Assembly: GCA_019636445.1 (NCBI GenBank) | Contig: JAHBXO010000002.1 | Coordinates: 1 to 64,000 of the forward strand | Direction of reading: 5' to 3' | Origin: Gemmataceae bacterium | Lineage (GTDB): Bacteria > Planctomycetota > Planctomycetia > Gemmatales > Gemmataceae | Length of the DNA stretch: 64,000 nucleotides | Shown here: piece after piece, positions 19,066 to 28,625 of the stretch | Layout: every line of letters starts with the position of its first letter | How positions within the stretch are numbered: position 1 is the stretch's first letter | The notes under the pieces: generated by a model | Databases searched by the model: none | Seen by the model: the letters and a program-made list of their open reading frames with translations, nothing else | What the model was told of the DNA's origin: nothing | Made by a program: the position numbers and the translations under genes

Positions 19066-20838
19066 ATGAACGGGACCGCGAACCGATCGCGCTGGCCGGC
19101 CCGCCGAATTGCCTTGATCCTGCTCGCACTCACGCTGCCCGCAGGATTCTGGGCCGCCCGATGCACAATGCCCGACACAACGCCCAAGCCCAAGCCGCCG
19201 GTCCCGGAACCAAGCGTGGGTGGAGTTCCCCTCTTCGCCACCTGGCCCAAAGACGTGAAGCCCGAAGTGGTTATCGTCGTCACGGGCCAAACCTACGGCT
19301 ACCTGTCGCCGTGCGGTTGTAGCCGTCCGCAAAAAGGTGGACTCGAACGTCGGGCGAATTTCTTCAAGATCCTCCGCGACAAAGGCTGGCCCCTCGTCGC
19401 CGTCGACCTCGGCGACCTCGCCCCGCCCAAAAAAGTGCAGGATCAGGATCACCTCAAATACGAATACATGATGAAGGCGCTCGCCGGCATGGGCTACGCC
19501 GCCGTCGGACTCGGCATCCAGGACTTCGACCAGCAACTCTGGCACTTGCTGGCGCGGTACACCCTCCAGAAGAGCGACGAACCCCCGTTCGTGCTCGCGG
19601 CGAACCTGCTTTCCAAGGACGAAACCGGAGCCTTCACGCGCAAGGCGTTCGATGTGCCCGGCGGCCGTCCGATGGTGGGCGACCACGCGATCGTACGGGT
19701 CGACCGTCAGGCCCCCGGTAAACCGCTCCCGCACACCCCCGTCGGCATCGTCGGCCTTCTCGGCCCGACGCTCTCGGACCGCCTCGCCCAGATCGACAAG
19801 TCGTTTGCGATCGGGAAACCGGACGATGCCCTCGCGACCGCAAAAGCGGCGCTCAAGGCCGCGAATCCCGCAACCGCGATCAACGTGCTGCTATACTCCG
19901 GCAGCAAGGACGACGCCCTCAAGATCGCCGCGGCCAACAAGGAGTTCCACCTCGTCGCCTGCCAGAGCGAGGAATCGGAACCGCCGCAATTCCCGACGCT
20001 CGTCAACGACGACCGTACGTTTGTAATCCAGGTCGGCCACAAGGGCCAGAACCTCGGCGTCGTCGGCGTCTTCAAGACGGCGGCGGGCTACGAACTCAAA
20101 TACCAACTGGTCCCGCTCGGCGAGGAATTCCTGACGCCGGAGGGCGATGCCGCCGCCAAGGCGAACGCCACGCTGCAATTGCTCGAGTCGTACACGGCCC
20201 AGGTGAAGAAGGACAACCTCTTGGCGAAGTTCACCGAAAAACCGTTGACCCACGAAGCGCAGATCGACCACCCCGATGCCAAGCTCGCCTTCGTCGGGTC
20301 CGACAAGTGCCAGGCTTGCCACCCGAACGAATTCAAGATTTGGAAGGAGAGCAAGCACGGCCACGCCATGGAGGCTCTCGAGAAATACGCTGTGCGCCCG
20401 AGTCTGCGACAGTTCGATGGCGACTGCGTGCAGTGCCACACCGTCGGTTTCCGCTATCAGACCGGCTACACGAACGAGAACGAGACTCCGCACCTCAAGC
20501 ACGTCGGATGCGAAAGCTGCCACGGGCCGGGCAGTGGCCACGTCGGAAACCCCTTCAAGAAGGAGTTTCTCGCCAACCTGAGCAAGTGGAAGACGAAGCC
20601 GGAGGATCGGCTACCGTCAAAAGAGACGCTCGAAAAACTCGCGACCGCAAAATCGGGCGAAGGGCCGGAACTGGCGCCGGCCACGCAACGGGTACTATCC
20701 GCCGTGCAGACCCGCTGCATGGGGTGCCACGATCATGAAAACGACCCGAAATTCGATCTCAACAAATACATGCCGAAGATCTGGCACTCCGGTTTCAAAG
20801 CGCCGGCGGGCGGTGGATTGCTCCCCAACGCCAAGTGA
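19066..20838 (+). CDS. Tetraheme cytochrome c with N-terminal metallophosphatase (5'-nucleotidase)-like domain
   Basis: 590 residues with an N-terminal hydrophobic segment (about 8-26), so exported. Residues about 65-380 resemble the 5'-nucleotidase/calcineurin-like metallophosphatase fold (VVIVVTGQTYGYLSPCGCSRPQKGGLERR and VDLGDL, seen in parts). From about 400 there are four heme motifs: CQACH, CVQCH, CESCH and CMGCH. This pairing is a known planctomycete/deltaproteobacterial architecture for multiheme oxidoreductase-like proteins. Electron acceptor and donor are unknown. The ATG follows GGAGAG. Confidence 0.85.
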   Translation: MNGTANRSRWPARRIALILLALTLPAGFWAARCTMPDTTPKPKPPVPEPSVGGVPLFATWPKDVKPEVVIVVTGQTYGYLSPCGCSRPQKGGLERRANFFKILRDKGWPLVAVDLGDLAPPKKVQDQDHLKYEYMMKALAGMGYAAVGLGIQDFDQQLWHLLARYTLQKSDEPPFVLAANLLSKDETGAFTRKAFDVPGGRPMVGDHAIVRVDRQAPGKPLPHTPVGIVGLLGPTLSDRLAQIDKSFAIGKPDDALATAKAALKAANPATAINVLLYSGSKDDALKIAAANKEFHLVACQSEESEPPQFPTLVNDDRTFVIQVGHKGQNLGVVGVFKTAAGYELKYQLVPLGEEFLTPEGDAAAKANATLQLLESYTAQVKKDNLLAKFTEKPLTHEAQIDHPDAKLAFVGSDKCQACHPNEFKIWKESKHGHAMEALEKYAVRPSLRQFDGDCVQCHTVGFRYQTGYTNENETPHLKHVGCESCHGPGSGHVGNPFKKEFLANLSKWKTKPEDRLPSKETLEKLATAKSGEGPELAPATQRVLSAVQTRCMGCHDHENDPKFDLNKYMPKIWHSGFKAPAGGGLLPNAK

Positions 20839-20850
20839 ACGGCCACCCCG

Positions 20851-22098
20851 TCAATCGTCGCTGAATGGCCCGCGGAAGAAGTGAGTTTCCTTCGCGGGCT
20901 GATACGCGATCCTCATCGCATCGTGCGCGATCGCCTTGCCCCCTTCCGCCATCGAGCGATGCAGGAAATCCAACAGCGTGCTCGTCAGCAGCGTCCGCTC
21001 CACCGGATACGGCGATTTCCCCGTCTCCAGAAAACTCTCGATGTGGAATGTCAGCGGGTCGAAAAACCGCGCGCCGGGCGGCAGCGGCAGCACAAACCAG
21101 GTCGCGTGGGGTTTCGGATCGCCCGCCACCTTCACCGCGGCGGTGATGTCGGCCACGTAGCCCGGCAAATTCAAGAGTGTGGCCCTCGTGCCATCAAGAT
21201 ACTCCACGAGGAATGCCGTCGGTTTCTCGACGTGATCCCGCGGCGTGCCGTAGTCTCGGCTCCCGCTGCGGCGCAGGGCTGCCTCGGCCAGGCCCTTGTC
21301 CCACTCGCCGCGGTCCCAGGCGTTCCAAACGTCGTTGCCTTGCAGGGTGCGAACCGACTTCACTCCGGTCTCGCCGCCGGCACGGCGTTCAAGCAGGCAT
21401 TGCAGCACCTCGAGGGCGTGGAATCCGTAGATCTCCAGGTCTGAATACCAGCAAACCACGGCTTCGCGGATCTTCGCGCCGAGGTCGGGTTCCCATTCCG
21501 GGCGCCGCCAGGTCACGGGTAGCGACGAACCGGCCATGAGGCCGAAGCCCATCGTCTTCGCGGTATCGTACATTTTGCGAGCTTTGGCGAAGTCGTAGGA
21601 CAGGTGTTTGTCAACGAAGACGGGTACGGTTTTCCTGCTGGTTTTGAAGACCTCCACGATCTGCTCGAACATTTCGAATCGCGGGTACAGGATCTGGCCG
21701 AGTTTGTTCCGCGGATAATCGCCGTGCTCGCAGATGAGCAATACGCCATCGACGTCGAGATTGCCTTTCCCGCCGAGCGCGGCGGCGATGGTGTCGGCGA
21801 TTTCGAAGTTCTTGATTTTCGCGAGGCCGCGGGACAAGTCCTGCATCTTGCCGTCGGCGTGGTACTGGTCGTTGAACATGCGCGCGACGCGGACGTTCGG
21901 CTTGTGGGGTTTGCCGTTGACCGTGTAACCGAACATGAGTCGGCCGGCGATATGGTAGGAGTGCGAGAGCTTGTAGTAGACGCTGTTGATGGACGCGACG
22001 CGTTTGGGTCCCGGAGCGGCAGCGGAGGCGTCGCGGGGGATTCCAGCGAGGCCGGTAAGGGCGGCTCCGGCGAGGCGGAGGGATTCGCGGCGGTTCAT
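20851..22098 (-). CDS. Exported protein with twin-arginine-like leader, function unknown
   Basis: 415 residues from ATG 22098, preceded by GAGG at 6-nt spacing. The leader MNRRESLRLAGAALTGLAG has twin arginines and a hydrophobic core, typical of planctomycete exported oxidoreductase-like proteins. The mature part lacks a GXGXXG nucleotide motif, although the C-terminal half (VEYLDGTRATLLNLPGYVADI) resembles the substrate half of Gfo/Idh/MocA proteins. No reaction is proposed. The long frame upstream to 22716 runs through the neighbouring cytochrome gene out of frame and is spurious. Confidence 0.7.
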   Translation of the reverse strand: MNRRESLRLAGAALTGLAGIPRDASAAAPGPKRVASINSVYYKLSHSYHIAGRLMFGYTVNGKPHKPNVRVARMFNDQYHADGKMQDLSRGLAKIKNFEIADTIAAALGGKGNLDVDGVLLICEHGDYPRNKLGQILYPRFEMFEQIVEVFKTSRKTVPVFVDKHLSYDFAKARKMYDTAKTMGFGLMAGSSLPVTWRRPEWEPDLGAKIREAVVCWYSDLEIYGFHALEVLQCLLERRAGGETGVKSVRTLQGNDVWNAWDRGEWDKGLAEAALRRSGSRDYGTPRDHVEKPTAFLVEYLDGTRATLLNLPGYVADITAAVKVAGDPKPHATWFVLPLPPGARFFDPLTFHIESFLETGKSPYPVERTLLTSTLLDFLHRSMAEGGKAIAHDAMRIAYQPAKETHFFRGPFSDD

Positions 22099-22163
22099 AG
22101 CGGCCTCGGGGAATGGAAACGGCCGACCCGACAGGGCCGGCCGTCCGTGGATCGAATCCGAAC

Positions 22164-22586
22164 TTACTTGTGGGCCTTGTGGCAGTCGGCGCACATGCCG
22201 CCGAACTTCTTGGCACCGGCGGCCACGCCTTCCTTGTCCTTCTTGTCGGCTGCGTCGGCGATTTCGGTCATGACTTCCGAGAAGCCCTTGGCGTGCTTCT
22301 CCCACGATTCCTTGTCGCCCTTCTTCGGCGTGTTCTTGCCGAGGGCTTCGCCGTAGGCCTTCAGTTCCGCGCCGATCTTCTTGGCGTCTTCCCACTTTTC
22401 GCCCTTGGCCGCCGCGTTGCACTTGGCGCAGAGGCCTTCCTTGCCGGGCACCTTCTTCATGATTTCCTTCGTCGTCGGCGTCTTCTTCGTGTCCTTCTTG
22501 TCCTTCTTCTCCTGGGCCACCACGCCGAGGGAGAGCGCGAATGCCGCGATCGCGAAACAGGCCACCAACCGTCGAGCCGTCGTCAT
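22164..22586 (-). CDS. Small secreted class II-type cytochrome c
   Basis: 140 residues from ATG 22586, with a signal peptide (about 1-24, GVVAQ). The mature part is lysine-rich and four-helix-like. It has a single heme motif at the extreme C terminus (CADCHKAHK), the class II (cytochrome c') position, and an earlier CAKCN pair that lacks the histidine. It probably carries electrons in the periplasm. The next gene on this strand is the exported protein at 20851, 65 bp further. Confidence 0.75.
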   Translation of the reverse strand: MTTARRLVACFAIAAFALSLGVVAQEKKDKKDTKKTPTTKEIMKKVPGKEGLCAKCNAAAKGEKWEDAKKIGAELKAYGEALGKNTPKKGDKESWEKHAKGFSEVMTEIADAADKKDKEGVAAGAKKFGGMCADCHKAHK

Positions 22587-22783
22587 CGGAAAAACCCCGT
22601 TGTTGAAAGAATCCACGTCGGAATCGGGCGACCTCCGCCGTCTCCAACGATGCAATCCTATCCCATTCAAATCGGCGAGTGAATCGAAATCCCCGCGGTT
22701 TTTTGGGCTTCGCCAAACCCCGGCACGTCTCCTATCCTCAACCACACGCCCCGCGAATTCCCGCCCCGGAACTTTCCCGTACC

Positions 22784-25228
22784 ATGCCCCCGATTCTCCG
22801 CGAATATCTCCTCAAGGGTGTCTTCCTCGGGATGTGGTCGTATCTCGCGCTGGTCCTCCCGCCGCCGACGCCCGACTGGTCCCGATTTACCATCATCCTC
22901 GGGTTCGCCCTCGGCGGGTTGATGCTCGGTTTGGCACTGGGTGCCGTTTGGCAGATCCGGCGCGGGTTCAAACCCTCCACAAATCCCAAGGCGTTCCCGC
23001 TCGTCGTCCTGCTCGAAAGCCCGTACTGGATCTACAGCGGCCTTATTGGCGGCCTCGCGATCGGCCTCGTGTCCCAGATCGAAGTCCGCTCCGAAGAACC
23101 CGTGACCGGTTGGCTCGCCTACTTTGTCGCCGGCGGAGCCGTCCTGGGCTATGGGTTCCATGAACTCACCCAGATCCGCGAGTGGCTCTGGCGATTCCTG
23201 TTCGGGGCCATCGTCGGTGCCGCTCTCGTCTATCTCGCCATCGACTACCTCGACCTGCTCGACGGCTTGAAAGCCCCTGCCGCCAAGCGGAATTTCTCCA
23301 TCGTCCTCCTCGCCGGGTTGCCCTTCTTCTACCTGCTCACGTTCTGCGGCGAGGCGGAGGAATCGGAAGTCGAGATCGCCGCCATCTGCGCCGCGCTCGG
23401 CGTCGGCCTGTACCTCTTTGGCATGGAATCCGGCGTCGAACTGCTCGCCGGTAAAGCCATCCTCCTCGCACCGCTGATTGTCTACTTCGTCTACGCCACT
23501 CGAGTGCTCCCAGGACTCCGCGTCTTCAAGCACACCCTCCGCGGCTACACCGCCTTGCAGACCGACGACTACCTGCGCTCCGTGCAATCGTTCCGACGGG
23601 CATTGCGACTGAATGCCCGCAACGAACTCGCCGGCCAGGGCATGATCGCCCTGCACCACAAGGTCGACGTATCCAAGCTCCCGGCTGACGCGGAACTGCT
23701 TCGGCACCTCGACTACGGTTTCTGTCTCGATCAAGCCTCCGGCTACCTGATCGGTGCACGCGTCCCAACAGTGGCGGAACGCGAACGCGCCGAACGGCTG
23801 CTCGCGTTGGTCGAACGGCAGGCCCCCAAACTCGCGGCTCGCGTCGACTACCTTCGTACCGTCAGCCTGACGCACGCCAAGCGTTTCGACGACGCGGCCA
23901 GTTTGCTGGCAAGGCTGATCGATCCCGCCTGCCCCGCTGATCCAGCCGCCCGCGACGGCGTGCTCTTCGAGGCCTATGATCTTGCGCTCAGGCTCCACCC
24001 GGAACTGGTCAAGCGATTGGGTGAGAACGAATTGGCCAAGCCCGGTCGACGCATGCAGGCGATCGCGGCCATCGAACGCAAACTCAAAGCGACACCGAAC
24101 GACCCAGCCGCGATGGAACTGAAGACCATTCTTTACGCTGGACTGACGGAGGCCGAGTTCTCTAGTGACGCCGCTTCCGGCGCTCCCGACGCGTTCAACT
24201 ATGACTACGTCGAGCAACTGGGCCTCGCACTCGTCGATTCGCCGGAACCCGACCGCAAGGCTCGCGGCATGGCATTCCTGCGGATCGCCGGCCGCGGACT
24301 GCCCCACCGCGGACCGGCCATTTTCCGCAAACTCGCCGACGCCGCCGACAGCCCCGAAGAGGCGCGCGGGTATCTGGAACAAGTGAAACGCGCCGGCGTG
24401 CTGGTCGGGCCGAAGAATCTGCCCGCCGATCAGCGGTCGATCTACTTCGACGCCGTGCGAACGCTGGCAAAACAAGCCGAGGAACGCGGCGACTACGACG
24501 CCGCCATTGGCGACTTCCGCCTTGCGATGGAAGGGACGAAAGGTGAACTCGAAGCCCACCGCAAGCTCGCCGACCTCTACGAAAAGAACAAGGACCCGCT
24601 CAACGCCCTGCTCATGACCGAAACGGGACTGATCTATAACGCCAAGGACAAGGACTTCCTCGCCCGCAAGGACAAATACTACTACTCGGTGGACGTCGAG
24701 CGATTGAAGCAGGTGAAGGAGAAGGTCGAGCGGTTCTTCGACGTGGACTATTGCGCGCGCAAGGCCAAAGCGATCCTCGACCAGCGCGAGGTGGAAGCCG
24801 ATTCGCTCGAATGGGCACTGCATCTGGTGCGGCTGGCGAAGGTGATGAAGCCGAAGGGCACGGGCGTCCGCCACGCCGAGGCGCGGTGCCTGCTCCGGCA
24901 GGGGGACCGCGACGCGGCGCTCGCCGTGCTGGAGGATCTCCGGGAGGACAAACCTTCCGGCGAGGACGACGCCTGGTACGAAGCCACGCGGATGCTGGGC
25001 AACATCTACCTGAACGAACTGAACCGGCCGGACCTCGCGGTCCATTGTTTCCTGGATTACCGGAACTACTCGAAGAGCGGGGCGGATACGCTCTTCAATA
25101 TCGCGAAGAGCTACGAGGGGACCGGACAGGTCGGGAACGCCCGCAGGTTCTACGAGGCGGTGACGGCGTACGAGCAGCACCCGAAATACTGGGACGCGAA
25201 AGAGGCGTTGGAGCGATTGAAGGGTTGA
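22784..25228 (+). CDS. Multi-spanning membrane protein with long TPR-like C-terminal domain
   Basis: 814 residues from ATG 22784; the upstream 35 codons of the frame look non-coding. Residues 1-260 hold about seven hydrophobic segments (for example FTIILGFALGGLMLGLAL and LLAPLIVYFVYATRVLPG). The remaining 550 residues are tetratricopeptide-like helical repeats (DYLRSVQSFRRALRLNARN; GDYDAAIGDFRLAMEG; GDRDAALAVLEDL). Such proteins organise complexes at the cytoplasmic membrane. No catalytic motif is visible. Confidence 0.75.
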   Translation: MPPILREYLLKGVFLGMWSYLALVLPPPTPDWSRFTIILGFALGGLMLGLALGAVWQIRRGFKPSTNPKAFPLVVLLESPYWIYSGLIGGLAIGLVSQIEVRSEEPVTGWLAYFVAGGAVLGYGFHELTQIREWLWRFLFGAIVGAALVYLAIDYLDLLDGLKAPAAKRNFSIVLLAGLPFFYLLTFCGEAEESEVEIAAICAALGVGLYLFGMESGVELLAGKAILLAPLIVYFVYATRVLPGLRVFKHTLRGYTALQTDDYLRSVQSFRRALRLNARNELAGQGMIALHHKVDVSKLPADAELLRHLDYGFCLDQASGYLIGARVPTVAERERAERLLALVERQAPKLAARVDYLRTVSLTHAKRFDDAASLLARLIDPACPADPAARDGVLFEAYDLALRLHPELVKRLGENELAKPGRRMQAIAAIERKLKATPNDPAAMELKTILYAGLTEAEFSSDAASGAPDAFNYDYVEQLGLALVDSPEPDRKARGMAFLRIAGRGLPHRGPAIFRKLADAADSPEEARGYLEQVKRAGVLVGPKNLPADQRSIYFDAVRTLAKQAEERGDYDAAIGDFRLAMEGTKGELEAHRKLADLYEKNKDPLNALLMTETGLIYNAKDKDFLARKDKYYYSVDVERLKQVKEKVERFFDVDYCARKAKAILDQREVEADSLEWALHLVRLAKVMKPKGTGVRHAEARCLLRQGDRDAALAVLEDLREDKPSGEDDAWYEATRMLGNIYLNELNRPDLAVHCFLDYRNYSKSGADTLFNIAKSYEGTGQVGNARRFYEAVTAYEQHPKYWDAKEALERLKG

Positions 25229-25234
25229 GCGGTC

Positions 25235-25573
25235 TCACCAGGGCCATTCGAAGACGAAGGTGAACAGCGCGGCCAAGGTCGTTACTTTCACGGCGAACAT
25301 GCAGAGGGCGATGATGCCGAGGAGGCGGCCGGCTCGGGCGAGCGATTCGCCGGCGGGGTCCATCTTGCCATCGCGAATCGCCTTGAGGCAATCGGTACCC
25401 ACCATCCACGCGCAGATGCCGAGCGGACCAAAGAGCAGCGAAACGATCCCAAGGACGAGAGCGACGCGGGTGCGGTCGGCGCGGTCGTAGTCGTTGCCGT
25501 CGAATTCGGCCGGGCGCGGCGTGCCGTGGAAGCGCCGGACATTGGGCCAGTCGTCGTACGGAGATCGTCGCAT
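25235..25573 (-). CDS. Small DUF4190-like membrane protein
   Basis: 112 residues with a soluble, charged N terminus and two membrane helices (ALVLGIVSLLFGPLGICAW and the segment around IIALCMFAVKVTTLAAL). Between them is a DCLKAIRDGKMDPAGES loop of the DUF4190/interferon-induced-transmembrane style. The ATG follows GGAGG. It lies 12 bp downstream of the AI-2E transporter gene on the same strand, so the two are likely co-transcribed. Function unknown. Confidence 0.7.
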   Translation of the reverse strand: MRRSPYDDWPNVRRFHGTPRPAEFDGNDYDRADRTRVALVLGIVSLLFGPLGICAWMVGTDCLKAIRDGKMDPAGESLARAGRLLGIIALCMFAVKVTTLAALFTFVFEWPW

Positions 25574-25585
25574 GGGGCCTCCGTG

Positions 25586-26797
25586 CTAATTTGCGCCGGT
25601 CGGGGTCTTTGCGTCGGCCGGGGTATCCAAGACTATCGTCGCATCGAGGTCGACGACTTTCAAGGGGATCGGCTCGGGTTCGGGACCGGAAGCCGGAGAA
25701 TCGGCTTTCGGACTGCTCTCCGAACTGAGGAGATCGCCGTACGCCCCCCACCCGTCCACGTGGAGGAGCACTTCCTTGAGAAACGCCATGAGCGGCATGG
25801 CGAGAAACAGCCCGGCGATCCCCCAGACGAGGTGCCAGTAGAGGCAAGCGACCATGACCGTGGTCGCGTTCAAGTCCATGCTCCGCCCCATGACGAGCGG
25901 AATGATGATGTAGCCTTCGAAGGTGACGATGCCGGCGTAGAAGATGGCGATGAACAGCCCGATCATCGGCTGGCCGAGCATCATGGCCTCGAGGATGGGC
26001 AGGAATCCGGCGGCGACCGTTCCGATGTAGGGCACGTAGGTGAAGACGAAAGTGATGACGCCCCAGAGCGCGTACTGTTCGAGGCCGAGGGCGCGATAGA
26101 CGACCGCGAGGAAGACCGAGAGGCCAAAGTTCACGAGCGTGCGCCAGTAGAGATAGATGCGGATCGACTCGGCGATGGCGGCGAGCGCCTTGGTGACACG
26201 GTGTTGCGTGTCGCCGGCGGTGCCGAAGATGGCGCGCACCTTCTTCGCCAGAATCTCGGCTTCCATGAGCAGAAAGAGCACGATGAATAGAATCAGCAGG
26301 ACTTCGGCCATCTGCCGCAGGCCGACGGCGACGATCTCCTTGATGGAATCGGCGACGTTCTTCGGGGTGAACAATTCCTTGATGCTCTTGTAGATGTTCG
26401 ATTCGCTCGCCTTCAGCGGCATCACGTTCGCAAAGCTCCGCGGCATGATCGCGCTGAAGCTCTCAGCCATGTCCTCGTACTTTTTCTCCCAACCGTTCGG
26501 GCCATACTCGGAGGTCGGCAACTGGTTCACGAACTTGGGAATGGACACGGCGGCGATGGCGAAGACCGTGCCGGCCATCAGCACCAGGATCATGATCGAA
26601 CTGAAGCAGGCGAAGAACCAGGGAAGGCGGACTTTTTCGTTGAGCCAGCAGGCGACGGGATAGAGGAGCGCCGCGAGCAGCGCGGACATCGTGAGCGGGA
26701 TGAAGATCGACGAACCGAAATAGAGTGCGACGGAGACGCCGAGCACGCCGAGGGCGTTCAAGCCATAGCGTGTGAAGGTGGTCAGATTCAGGTTCAT
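25586..26797 (-). CDS. AI-2E family transporter (YdiK/TqsA-like permease)
   Basis: 403 residues with the N-terminal double helix, a central periplasmic segment and a C-terminal cluster of helices typical of this family. The family signature region is present as TFVFTYVPYIGTVAAGFLP, then EGYIIIPLVMGRSMDLN and AGLFLAMPLMAFLKE. Members export small solutes such as autoinducer-2 or ions, and the substrate cannot be read from sequence. The C terminus is a proline/serine-rich cytoplasmic tail. Confidence 0.9.
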   Translation of the reverse strand: MNLNLTTFTRYGLNALGVLGVSVALYFGSSIFIPLTMSALLAALLYPVACWLNEKVRLPWFFACFSSIMILVLMAGTVFAIAAVSIPKFVNQLPTSEYGPNGWEKKYEDMAESFSAIMPRSFANVMPLKASESNIYKSIKELFTPKNVADSIKEIVAVGLRQMAEVLLILFIVLFLLMEAEILAKKVRAIFGTAGDTQHRVTKALAAIAESIRIYLYWRTLVNFGLSVFLAVVYRALGLEQYALWGVITFVFTYVPYIGTVAAGFLPILEAMMLGQPMIGLFIAIFYAGIVTFEGYIIIPLVMGRSMDLNATTVMVACLYWHLVWGIAGLFLAMPLMAFLKEVLLHVDGWGAYGDLLSSESSPKADSPASGPEPEPIPLKVVDLDATIVLDTPADAKTPTGAN

Positions 26798-26810
26798 GGG
26801 TGCGTCCCGA

Positions 26811-27686
26811 TTACCCGTCGATCCGTTCGGCCGCCCGGAGCGTGTTGTAGAGTAGCATCGTGATGGTCATGGGTCCAACCCCACCGGGCACGGGAGAGAG
26901 CCAGCCCGCGACTTCCCCGACGGCGGGGTCCACATCGCCCCGAAGTTTCCCGTCCACGACGGTCGTGCCGACGTCGATCACGACGGTTCCCGGAGTCACC
27001 ATATCGGTCGTCACGCAACCCGGTTGGCCAGCGGCGGCCACGAGGACATCCGCCCGACGACAGATCTCCCGCAGGTTGACAGTCTTCGTGTGGGCGACGG
27101 TCACGGTCGCGTCGCCGCCGGCCGGGTTCGCTTGCGTCGGCTTCTGCATCAGCATGAGCGCCAGCGGCTTGCCCACGATATTGCTCCGGCCGAGCACGAC
27201 GACGTTCTTCCCCGCCCACACGATTCCGTTCCGCGCCGCCAGTTGCACGACGCCGTGCGGGGTGCATGGATAATATCGCGGATGGCCGGTCGTCAGCCGT
27301 CCGACGTTGTCCGGGTGGAAACAGTCGACATCCTTCAACGGCGTGACGGCGGCGATCACGGCTTCCTCGCGGATCTGCTTCGGAAGGGGAAGCTGCACGA
27401 GAATGCCATGAACGGCCGGGTCGGCGTTCAAGGACTCGACGAGAGAGAGGAGTTGTTGTTCTGTCGTATCGGCCGGCAGGTGGTGCAGCCAGTTCGCCAT
27501 GCCGATTTCGTCACAGGATTTCCGCTTGTTGCGGACATAGGTCTGACTGGCGGGGTCGTCGCCGACGAGAACCGCGGCAAGACCGGGAGGCCGTTGCCCG
27601 CGCCCGACGCGCGCCGCCACCTCCGCCGCCATTTCGCGCCGCATCGTGGCCGCGAGCGCCTTCCCGTCCAGTCGTTGCGCGGTCAT
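26811..27686 (-). CDS. folD: Methylenetetrahydrofolate dehydrogenase / methenyltetrahydrofolate cyclohydrolase
   Basis: 291 residues from ATG 27686. It interconverts 5,10-methylene-, 5,10-methenyl- and 10-formyl-tetrahydrofolate with NADP. Signatures are the catalytic tyrosine/lysine in YVRNKRKSCDEIGM, the substrate segment ILVQLPLPKQI, KDVDCFHP, GRSNIVGKPL and PGGVGPMT. The start overlaps the sirtuin stop by 4 bp, so the genes are translationally coupled. An upstream extension to 27794 has no coding character. Confidence 0.96.
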   Translation of the reverse strand: MTAQRLDGKALAATMRREMAAEVAARVGRGQRPPGLAAVLVGDDPASQTYVRNKRKSCDEIGMANWLHHLPADTTEQQLLSLVESLNADPAVHGILVQLPLPKQIREEAVIAAVTPLKDVDCFHPDNVGRLTTGHPRYYPCTPHGVVQLAARNGIVWAGKNVVVLGRSNIVGKPLALMLMQKPTQANPAGGDATVTVAHTKTVNLREICRRADVLVAAAGQPGCVTTDMVTPGTVVIDVGTTVVDGKLRGDVDPAVGEVAGWLSPVPGGVGPMTITMLLYNTLRAAERIDG

Positions 27687-28450
27687 GGAACCTCGATTCC
27701 CAATCGTTGACAGAGAGTCGGCAGGGTGATGCCCGACGGGCCATACAACCCAATGTCCACCATCTGGCTGGCTTCGGTACGGGCCAGGTTGCACTCGATC
27801 ACAGTCGCACCGGGATCGCGTGACTGCTGGGCGATCGGGATCAGACTGGCCGCAGGATACACAACCGCGGAGGTACCCACCACCAGTAGCACATCACACG
27901 ACGCGGCCGATTGCTGGGCATTCCACCAAACATCGTCGGGCAGCGATTCATGAAACCAGACGATGTCGGGTCGGAGCATCGCTCCGCAGCCTTCGCATTG
28001 CGGCAGGTCCGGCAGCGGGTCGAGACCCCGGTCGCGGATCTCGCCGCACCCGGTGCACCGCGTCCGCCGCAGACAGCCGTGGACTTCGTAGACCGTTCGG
28101 CTCCCGGCCGCCTGATGCAGCCCATCGACGTTTTGCGTCGCGATGGCGAAGCGGCCCACCCAGTGCCGCTCCATCGCGGCGAGAGCGAGATGCCCCGGAT
28201 TCGGCTTCACCGACCGGGCATTCGCGCGACGGGCGTTGTAGAATTTCCAGACCAGCCGGGGGTCTCTTTGAAAACCCGACGGAGTCGCAACGTCTTCAAT
28301 CCGGTGGCCTTCCCAAAGCCCGTCCGCGGCGCGAAACGTGGGAATCCCGCTCTCGGCAGAAACGCCGGCGCCCGAAAGCACCGCGACACTCCGTGCGCGA
28401 TTCAACGCCTCCACCGCGGCCGACAGCGATTGTTCCACACCGTCCGTCAT
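27683..28450 (-). CDS. cobB: Sir2-family NAD-dependent protein deacylase (class III, SIRT5/CobB-like)
   Basis: 255 residues. It has the NAD pocket GAGVSAESGIPTFR, TQNVDGLHQAAG, the catalytic histidine in VYEVHG and a zinc site formed by CTGCG and CEGCG. The helix FYNARR carries the Y-x-x-R pair that defines desuccinylase/demalonylase sirtuins, so acyl groups with a carboxylate are the likely substrates. It sits directly upstream of folD with a 4-bp overlap. The ATG follows GGGGAT. Confidence 0.92.
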   Translation of the reverse strand: MTDGVEQSLSAAVEALNRARSVAVLSGAGVSAESGIPTFRAADGLWEGHRIEDVATPSGFQRDPRLVWKFYNARRANARSVKPNPGHLALAAMERHWVGRFAIATQNVDGLHQAAGSRTVYEVHGCLRRTRCTGCGEIRDRGLDPLPDLPQCEGCGAMLRPDIVWFHESLPDDVWWNAQQSAASCDVLLVVGTSAVVYPAASLIPIAQQSRDPGATVIECNLARTEASQMVDIGLYGPSGITLPTLCQRLGIEVP

Positions 28451-28625
28451 GGCATCCCCGCACCGATCAGTACGAAGATAGCGGAACTCCGTGATCGAAA
28501 CAAGAAACGGCTCCGGGGGATCCTACGGCCGCGGAAGTTTCGCGGGACGCCGCGCGGGAGTTGTGGCGCGGTCGATTTTCTTGTAACGTGATTGCGGGGC
28601 AGTGACAAACGCTTGAGTTTCGATC

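Noticed and set aside
20851-22716. Single 621-residue minus-strand protein
   Set aside because: The first ~206 residues are an out-of-frame reading of the small cytochrome gene. The true start is ATG 22098.
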